Assembly: GCA_002712305.1 (NCBI GenBank)
Contig: PATE01000023.1
Coordinates: forward strand, 21,399 to 34,331
Length of the DNA stretch: 12,933 nucleotides
Source: Gemmatimonadota bacterium
GTDB taxonomy: Bacteria > Latescibacterota > UBA2968 > UBA8231
Direction: 5' to 3'
Part shown: piece after piece, positions 8,466-12,933 of the stretch
How the letters are laid out: each line of letters begins with the position of its first letter
Position numbering within the stretch: position 1 is the first letter of the stretch
Notes under the pieces: generated by a model
Told to the model about the DNA's origin: nothing
Database searches by the model: none
Seen by the model: the letters and a program-made list of their open reading frames with translations, nothing else
Program-made: the position numbers and the translations under genes

Positions 8466-9272
8466 GCTATTCGATCCGGTATTGAAGTCCGCCACAGACG
8501 TGAAGAAGATCCACCCTCCCGAGATACGCTACTACGAAGAGGCGTCACTGCTTGAGCTGGTCAGCGCTGAGGATCTGTTCGGCGACATCCTCGACGTACG
8601 TCAGGTCGGAATCTAGCATGTCTTCTACCACCTGATGAATCAGTACAGCGCCTGGCGGGGCCTGGAACAGACCTACATGGACATGATCGCCGAGCCGCAA
8701 CTCCTGCAAACGACGGGACCTATCACAATTCCGGGGGCAACAGCTACACCGACGAACTTCCCCGGTCCGGTGCCGAGTCTGCGAACGTGGGCATGCGGGA
8801 TATGTGGGCCAGCGCCGAAGCGCAGGAGCTGGATCGGGTCAGCCCGGAGCATCACGAGAAGTTCTGCCTGCCATACGAGCGACAGCTTCTGGAGCCCTTC
8901 GCTCTCACCGGGTACGGCTGCTGCGACGACCTGACGGGCAAGATGGACCTGGTCTCCAAGATCCCCGGAATCCGGCGTGTCTCCATCTGCCCCTTCGCTG
9001 ATGTGGAGCACGCCGCGCAGGTGCTCGGCGGCGACTACATCTTCTCGTGGAAACCGAAACCCATGCACCTGGTGGGCGACTTCGACGAAGGGATGATTCG
9101 GGGATACATCACCGACTGCGTACGGGTTGCCCGGGAACGGGATTGTGTCCTGGAGATGATCCTGAAGGACAGCCATACGTGTCAGTTCCAGACCCATCGT
9201 TTCGATGCGTGGACACGGATCGCACGCGAGGTCATGGAACAGTCGTGCGGTGCACCGCCTGGGCTGGGATGA
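8466..9272 (+). pseudogene. Uroporphyrinogen decarboxylase-like (URO-D/MtaA superfamily) pseudogene, 5' truncated
   Basis: Fragments in two frames belong to a URO-D-fold family common in uncultivated bacteria, whose members are often methyltransferase-like and not heme enzymes. The first fragment reads WLFDPVLKSATDVKKIHPPE, then DLFGDILDVRQVGI, then TAG at 8614-8616 where a Trp fits. The same frame resumes as HVFYHLMNQYSAWRGLEQTY up to AEPQLL. There, near 8707-8710, a deletion of some 25-30 codons with a frame change leads into NDGTYHNSGGNSYTDELP. The rest is uninterrupted: MRDMWASAEAQELDRVSPEH, FALTGYGCCDDLTGKMDL, GGDYIFSWKPKPMHLVGDF, MILKDSHTCQF, and FDAWTRIAREVMEQ near 9245. The N-terminal region of roughly 100 residues is missing and replaced by the transglutaminase-like fragment. 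A caller would report only the piece from about 8787. Confidence 0.78.
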
Positions 9273-9417
9273 CATCTCGGTCGACAGCGACGGACTGAGC
9301 CTCTTGCCGATCGCACCCCAGACGACCATTATGGCCATCTCTTACATCCGGCCGGATCGATCCTCCTCCCTGATGAGCCGATCTGACCAGGCTCTCACCC
9401 ATTGCGTCGGTGTCTGA
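9250..9417 (+). other. Unassigned C-terminal-looking coding scrap
   Basis: Directly after the URO-D-like text, a frame with plausible protein composition reads VHRLGWDDISVDSDGLSLL followed by PIAPQTTIMAISYIRPDR. It ends at TGA 9415-9417, in frame with and just upstream of the next gene's TTG. It has no start of its own and I recognise no family. It may be the tail of a further deleted gene or chance reading. Confidence 0.22.
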
Positions 9418-9420
9418 CAC

Positions 9421-10986
9421 TTGAAGCTAGGCGAACTCAAACCACGCGGCGATCGCCGGCTCATCTATGTGAGCGATCCGTCCAACACCACGTCGCATCT
9501 GAGTACTCCTCCCGATGAAGAGGAATTCCGGAGGATCATCCGCAACTACACCCTCGGTGGGATCGACACCGTCGTGCAGGAAGTCTTTGCCGAGTGCATG
9601 ACCATGTTCTGGCGGACCGACCTGGTCCCTTTTGACATCCGACCTCAGCACCAGGCCATGGTGCCCATGATGGATTCAGGGACGATGCCGGTGGAGATCT
9701 ACATCGACGAATGTCACAAACAGGGGATGGAGTTCATCGCCGGTTTCCGGATGAACGATCGACACGGGCATCATCCGGAATACTTCAAGCAGCTGTGTGA
9801 AGAGAAACCCGAGTGGGTGCTGCGCGAGTACAAACCCTCCTGGCGTGGCGCACCGCCGGAGAGCCACGAGTATGGCTGTTCGCTGAACTATGCCGTAGAA
9901 GGAGTACGCGAGTTTCTGCTGTCAATCATGTCTGACGTGGTCTCACGCTTCGACGTAGACGGCCTGGAGTTCAGTTACTCCAGATTGCTTGAATGCTTCC
10001 CCGCCGATCAGGCCGCACAGAGTGCCCCCATCATGACGGACTTCGTCCGTCAGGCTCGCGCCATCCTGAAGCAGAAAAACGAGAAGCTTCTGCTGGGCGC
10101 CCGCATCCCTCAACAGATGGCCGGTTGTCTGCGATGGGGTCTCGACATCCCCACATGGATTTCAGAAGGGCTCGTCGACTATATCGCACCGGGCGACTTT
10201 GGTTTCACCGACTTCAACGAGACATGGGAAGATTTCACCTCCATCGCACGGGAACACGGTTGTCTTGTGTATCCCCAGACGCAACCGAAAATCGGCATCG
10301 AGCTGGATCCCACAACGCTCATGACCCACCCACAGTATCGAGCCGCCTTACAGAACATCTATGCCACGGGTGCAGATGGGTTCTCGGTGCAGAATCATTT
10401 CTTCCATTGGGGTCGATTCACCGTCGGTAGCGAGCGCCCTGACAGTCCCAATCGGTTTCGCGAGAAGGAAGAACCGGCACATCCCGACGCATATCCAAAT
10501 CCTCTTCGTTTCCTGCAAGAACTCAAGGATCCAGCGACACTCACGACGGGACCGAGGCACTACACCTTCCTCCCCCTTTGGGGAAAAGACCGTGGCCTTG
10601 CTCAGAACTATGAGAAGGAAGAGATCGTGCTGACGCGTGCAGAGCTCGGCGCACCTCCGGTCGCCAACGAGTCGCCGCGAGGAAGCTTCCGGTTTCGAAT
10701 CTGCGATGAGCTGCTCTCAGCGGATACACCTTCCGCCGATTGCCGGATGATCATCCAGATCATCGGTCTGACGGAAGGCGACCAGCTGCTGGTTGAGATG
10801 AACGGATCAGAAGTGCCAGCCGCGGATCTCTCCTGGGATCTCGAGTCCGAACCGCCCACGTGTAGCCTGCAGATCTCGACGCCTCGATTTCGCTACGGTG
10901 ACAATCATCTCGGAGTGATTCTCGTGGATTCACTCACTCACGAAGGTGCCATCACGATAGAGCGACTCGATTGCCATGTTCCCTGA
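9421..10986 (+). CDS. Glycosyl-hydrolase-like TIM-barrel protein (GH10-like, DUF187/COG1649 type)
   Basis: A 521-residue protein. Residues about 12-390 look like a (beta/alpha)8 barrel of the 'family 10-like' glycosidase group. Strand-like blocks include IYVSDPSNTTSHLS (15-28), GGIDTVVQEVFAE (47-59), MEFIAGFRMNDRHGHHPEYF (103-122), FDVDGLEFSYSRLLE (177-191) and LVDYIAPGDFGFTDFN (251-266). The last 110 residues look like a beta-rich accessory domain. Acidic residues in DGLEF and DYIAPGDF are candidate active-site residues, not proven. No signal peptide is seen. The start is a TTG, because an in-frame TGA (9415-9417) lies 6 nt upstream and the first internal ATG would delete conserved strands. 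No convincing ribosome site precedes it. Uninterrupted to TGA at 10984. Catalytic activity and substrate unknown. Confidence 0.7.
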   Translation: MKLGELKPRGDRRLIYVSDPSNTTSHLSTPPDEEEFRRIIRNYTLGGIDTVVQEVFAECMTMFWRTDLVPFDIRPQHQAMVPMMDSGTMPVEIYIDECHKQGMEFIAGFRMNDRHGHHPEYFKQLCEEKPEWVLREYKPSWRGAPPESHEYGCSLNYAVEGVREFLLSIMSDVVSRFDVDGLEFSYSRLLECFPADQAAQSAPIMTDFVRQARAILKQKNEKLLLGARIPQQMAGCLRWGLDIPTWISEGLVDYIAPGDFGFTDFNETWEDFTSIAREHGCLVYPQTQPKIGIELDPTTLMTHPQYRAALQNIYATGADGFSVQNHFFHWGRFTVGSERPDSPNRFREKEEPAHPDAYPNPLRFLQELKDPATLTTGPRHYTFLPLWGKDRGLAQNYEKEEIVLTRAELGAPPVANESPRGSFRFRICDELLSADTPSADCRMIIQIIGLTEGDQLLVEMNGSEVPAADLSWDLESEPPTCSLQISTPRFRYGDNHLGVILVDSLTHEGAITIERLDCHVP

Positions 10987-11127
10987 CATGATGCGTGATC
11001 TTGGGTTGCATCGGTCGGCGGGGCGGCACACCGGTGGGTTAGACCGAAGCCCTTGATCCATCGCCCTTGCCGCACGAGGTTGACCCTCATCGTCTGACCA
11101 CTCTCCTTCGCCACGGTTGGTAAAACC

Positions 11128-11571
11128 ATGTCCCAGCTCCCATCGCTTGACGATCGACTGCGGCTCCCCTACTCCATCGGCACAGGAATCCCTAAAGGGG
11201 GTGACGCCGAAATCGAGGGGTATCTGGAATCTCTGCGAGTCCAGGGCTTCTGTGTCATCGAGCGAGTGATCCCGGAGGCCGACGTCGACGCGGTTCGCGA
11301 GAGCGTGCACCGCAGTCGCGAGCTGTTGCTGAAGGACCGCGAGATAGAACGCGCAAAACGCGTAGAACTTGAACGTGACCGCAATCCAGATGTTGAGATC
11401 GGCGATGGTCGTGTTCGGCCACCCATGCCTCCTCACGCGGAGCTGTGCGACATCGCCCGCAACGAGACCTTCGCCGAATACCTCGTTGAGCCGCGCGTGC
11501 TTCGTGTCGCCAAGGGTGCGCTGGACACGCATGTCCGTGTCTTGCAGACCGAAGTCAACAAGTCGTCGAGG
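11128..11571 (+). pseudogene. Phytanoyl-CoA dioxygenase (PhyH) gene 2, N-terminal half only
   Basis: Starts at ATG 11128 with MSQLPSLDDRLRLPYSIGTG and has a PhyH-type N-terminal block: GYLESLRVQGFCVIERVIPE, then ADVDAVRESVHRSRELLLKD. Later come AEYLVEPRVLRVAKGALDTH and VRVLQTEVNKSSR. In family members this last segment leads within about ten residues to the H-x-D metal motif. Here the homology stops at SSR (11569-11571) and the DNA continues as the antisense of a DapA-type gene. The whole iron site and 2-oxoglutarate site are therefore absent. The frame stays open by chance to 12237, so a caller may report a 369-residue fusion; residues beyond about 148 are not PhyH. The ribosome site is weak. 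Non-functional. Confidence 0.8.
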
Positions 11572-11792
11572 AACGCGACCTTCCGTGGCCTCCACCGTCC
11601 AGCTGAAGACCTTCTCCTGCACACTCAGTGCCCAGAATTCACCCGCCGTGCCGCTGGTGAAGATCCCGTGGACACCGGCGGCGATCAGATCATCTATGAG
11701 TCTGCGCAACCCCGCTTCGTCAAGGCTGCCATCCTTCGTCATCGGTGTGACAACGGCAGGAATGACACCACCGATGTGGTCTGTGCCACCAT
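11569..11792 (-). pseudogene. Dihydrodipicolinate synthase/DapA-family aldolase, N-terminal fragment
   Basis: On the minus strand the text reads DHIGGVIPAVVTPMTKDGSL, then DEAGLRRLIDDLIAAGVHGI, then FTSGTAGEFWALSVQEK, then a last segment ending at RVP. This is the first quarter of a class I pyruvate-type aldolase, with GTAGE corresponding to the conserved GTTGE phosphate/pyruvate loop. The Schiff-base lysine and the rest of the barrel are missing. The natural start is probably the ATG at 11790-11792, which has an AAGGG ribosome site 6 nt upstream. Two extra bases at 11782-11783 throw it out of frame with DHIGG, and removing them gives MVADHIGGVIPA. The minus-strand frame 11742-10930 continues by chance across the junction through antisense PhyH and is not a real protein. 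Members often act on sugar acids or amino-acid precursors; here it is dead. Confidence 0.78.
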
Positions 11793-11958
11793 GACAAACC
11801 CTTTCCCCTCGAACCCGTCCGGCCGTTGCCGAACCTGCCGCAAGGCCCGTACCAAGCGTGGACGCGCGCCGAGCCGCATCCGCCAGCCGAAACCGGGCAG
11901 CGAGGAGGCCGTTACGACCGGGATGCTTGCTCGCTCTGGGGATACACCGTCGCTTTTC

Positions 11959-11977
11959 TGTCCCGCCCGGCGGGACA
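11959..11977. terminator. Strong GC hairpin, possible terminator after PhyH gene 3
   Basis: TGTCCCGCC and GGCGGGACA form a perfect 9-bp inverted repeat around one central C, so about 8 bp of stem with a 3-nt loop. It lies 27 nt beyond the stop of the minus-strand PhyH gene and before the DapA remnant. Neither side has a T run in the right orientation, so it is not a textbook intrinsic terminator. The rest of 11793-12003 shows no gene. Confidence 0.35.
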
Positions 11978-12003
11978 CGAGGGTCGCAAACGGCGGTACG
12001 GGG

Positions 12004-12801
12004 CTACAGACCGAGGTTGGACTCGTCGTAGTAGTCGTTGTGCTGCTTGTCGCGGAAGTTGTGCCCCCAGACAGCACGAAAGGCCGTCTGTCGCTTCGCG
12101 GGCATGGCGTCCACGACCTGGGCGGGCAGATTCATCTTGTGCCACTGGGCAAGATAGCTGCAGTAACAGTTGAAGATCGCCAACCGATCCTGCTCCGCGT
12201 CCTTCCATTCGGTACCCACATGCCAGCAGCTTTCTGAAAAGATCAGCACCGATCCCGCGGGGCATTCGTATTCCTCATAGGCAAAGGAATCGAATTGGCG
12301 GAATCGTTCCGGCACGGGAAAAGCCGCCTTGTGTGACCCCGAAAGAATGGGAGTACCGCCGCCCTTTTTCACCGGGTTCAATTCCCACACCACCCTCGTC
12401 AGACCCGACCAGATGCGGCCATCGATCATTCGATAGGCCATCGGTCCCACCAAAGGACCGCAGTGTGGCGCCGAACCGGACTGGCCCAGGGTTCGGACCA
12501 TGGGAAAACTGCTTTCGCAGCGAAATCCCCAAGAATTGTCGTTCGGATCCGGTGCCAGGATCTCGCGCAGGACCCCCGTCACCGCCGGATGATCCACCAG
12601 TTCCTGGCCGGGCCCGGCCAGAGAATACCGCTCGTGTTCGGGCAGCGACTCCGGATCGTTGCGCAGGGCGAGCACATGGGAACGGAGTTGCTCAAGTAGA
12701 TCCTGCTCGAGTACCGCCGGGATCAGAATCCATCCCTTCAGATCGAAGAGGAACTTCTGCTCTTCCGTCATCTCGACGGGTTCAGCCGTGCGAGGAACCA
12801 T
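12004..12801 (-). CDS. Phytanoyl-CoA dioxygenase (PhyH) family protein 3 with H-x-G metal motif
   Basis: A 265-residue PhyH-fold protein. It opens with MTEEQKFLFDLKGWILIPAVL and continues through GVLREILAP, FRCESSFPMVRTLG, SAPHCGPL, LTRVVWELNPVKKGGGTPI, LSGSHKAAFP, CPAGSVLIFSESCWHVGTEW and DRLAIFNCY. The distal metal histidine is H194 (CWHVG) and the 2-oxoglutarate arginine is probably R206. At the first metal position the sequence is H113-C-G115, where oxygenases have H-x-D, so one carboxylate ligand is missing. The frame is open back to ATG 12900, and GTG at 12864 has a strong GGAGGAGAGG site 6 nt upstream, so longer versions are possible. I chose the ATG at 12801 because family similarity begins just after it. 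Intact. Could be an oxygenase variant, a halogenase-like enzyme or a non-catalytic binding protein. Confidence 0.83.
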   Translation of the reverse strand: MVPRTAEPVEMTEEQKFLFDLKGWILIPAVLEQDLLEQLRSHVLALRNDPESLPEHERYSLAGPGQELVDHPAVTGVLREILAPDPNDNSWGFRCESSFPMVRTLGQSGSAPHCGPLVGPMAYRMIDGRIWSGLTRVVWELNPVKKGGGTPILSGSHKAAFPVPERFRQFDSFAYEEYECPAGSVLIFSESCWHVGTEWKDAEQDRLAIFNCYCSYLAQWHKMNLPAQVVDAMPAKRQTAFRAVWGHNFRDKQHNDYYDESNLGL

Positions 12802-12933
12802 CGTTATGGGTGATCTCCGTCTTCGGTTCGGGAAGTGATGCATCAAGTCATTCATCGACTGCACGTTCAACCTCTCCTCCCACCCATCAGTTGACAGCAT
12901 CTTACATCAGACTCTGAGAGCTTGCCCCGACAA

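Noticed and set aside
8673-9338. Minus-strand 221-residue open frame
   Set aside because: Antisense to the long uninterrupted part of the URO-D-like remnant.
11010-11052. TCGGTC...GACCGA repeat downstream of the GH10-like gene
   Set aside because: Six-bp stem with a 25-nt loop and no T run; expected by chance in GC-rich DNA.
10938-11129. Minus-strand frame beginning MVLPTVAKESGQTMRVNL, with an internal AAGGAG site before MRVNLVRQ
   Set aside because: The eight residues after the second Met vaguely recall an aldolase start, but nothing further matches and the rest is antisense to the end of the GH10-like gene.

Overview
The window is GC-rich bacterial DNA with no rRNA, tRNA, CRISPR array or transposase. 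Its gene content is a helicase-nuclease, three phytanoyl-CoA dioxygenase (PhyH) paralogues, a beta-propeller glycosidase-like protein, a Gfo/Idh/MocA oxidoreductase, a GH10-like TIM-barrel protein, a URO-D-like protein and a DapA-like aldolase. This mix recalls uncultivated polymer-degrading lineages such as Latescibacterota or Poribacteria. That placement is inferred from gene content only; no marker gene is present.

Layout. 3-2399 (+) holds a nuclease plus XPD/DinG-type helicase, open at its 5' end at the window edge. It is followed 4 nt later by PhyH gene 1 (2404-3255, +). A propeller protein converges on it (3280-4785, -). 4905-6016 (+) is a broken serine beta-lactamase/esterase gene. 6033-6268 (-) is a small coiled-coil plus membrane-anchor gene split by a one-base loss in a G run. 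6448-7440 (-) is an intact Gfo/Idh/MocA oxidoreductase. 7650-about 8465 (+) is a broken transglutaminase-like gene, joined directly to a 5'-truncated, internally deleted URO-D-like gene (about 8466-9272). 9250-9417 holds an unassigned C-terminal-looking scrap. 9421-10986 (+) is an intact GH10-like TIM-barrel protein with a TTG start. 11128-11571 (+) and 11569-11792 (-) are the N-terminal halves of a PhyH gene and a DapA-type aldolase gene, facing each other across a deletion junction. 12004-12801 (-) is PhyH gene 3, which has an unusual H-x-G metal motif.

The main result is the contrast between intact genes (helicase, PhyH 1, propeller, oxidoreductase, GH10-like, PhyH 3) and six decayed ones. 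The decayed genes carry internal deletions, single-base deletions, two-base insertions and three in-frame TAG codons. Several long open frames here are accidents running across these junctions. The intact genes look like carbohydrate and small-molecule catabolism, with two or three Fe(II)/2-oxoglutarate oxygenases, an oxidoreductase and two glycosidase-like folds. I see no single operon and no recognisable defence or mobile system. The most promising biochemical lead is the H-x-G PhyH paralogue, a substitution known from Fe/2OG halogenases.
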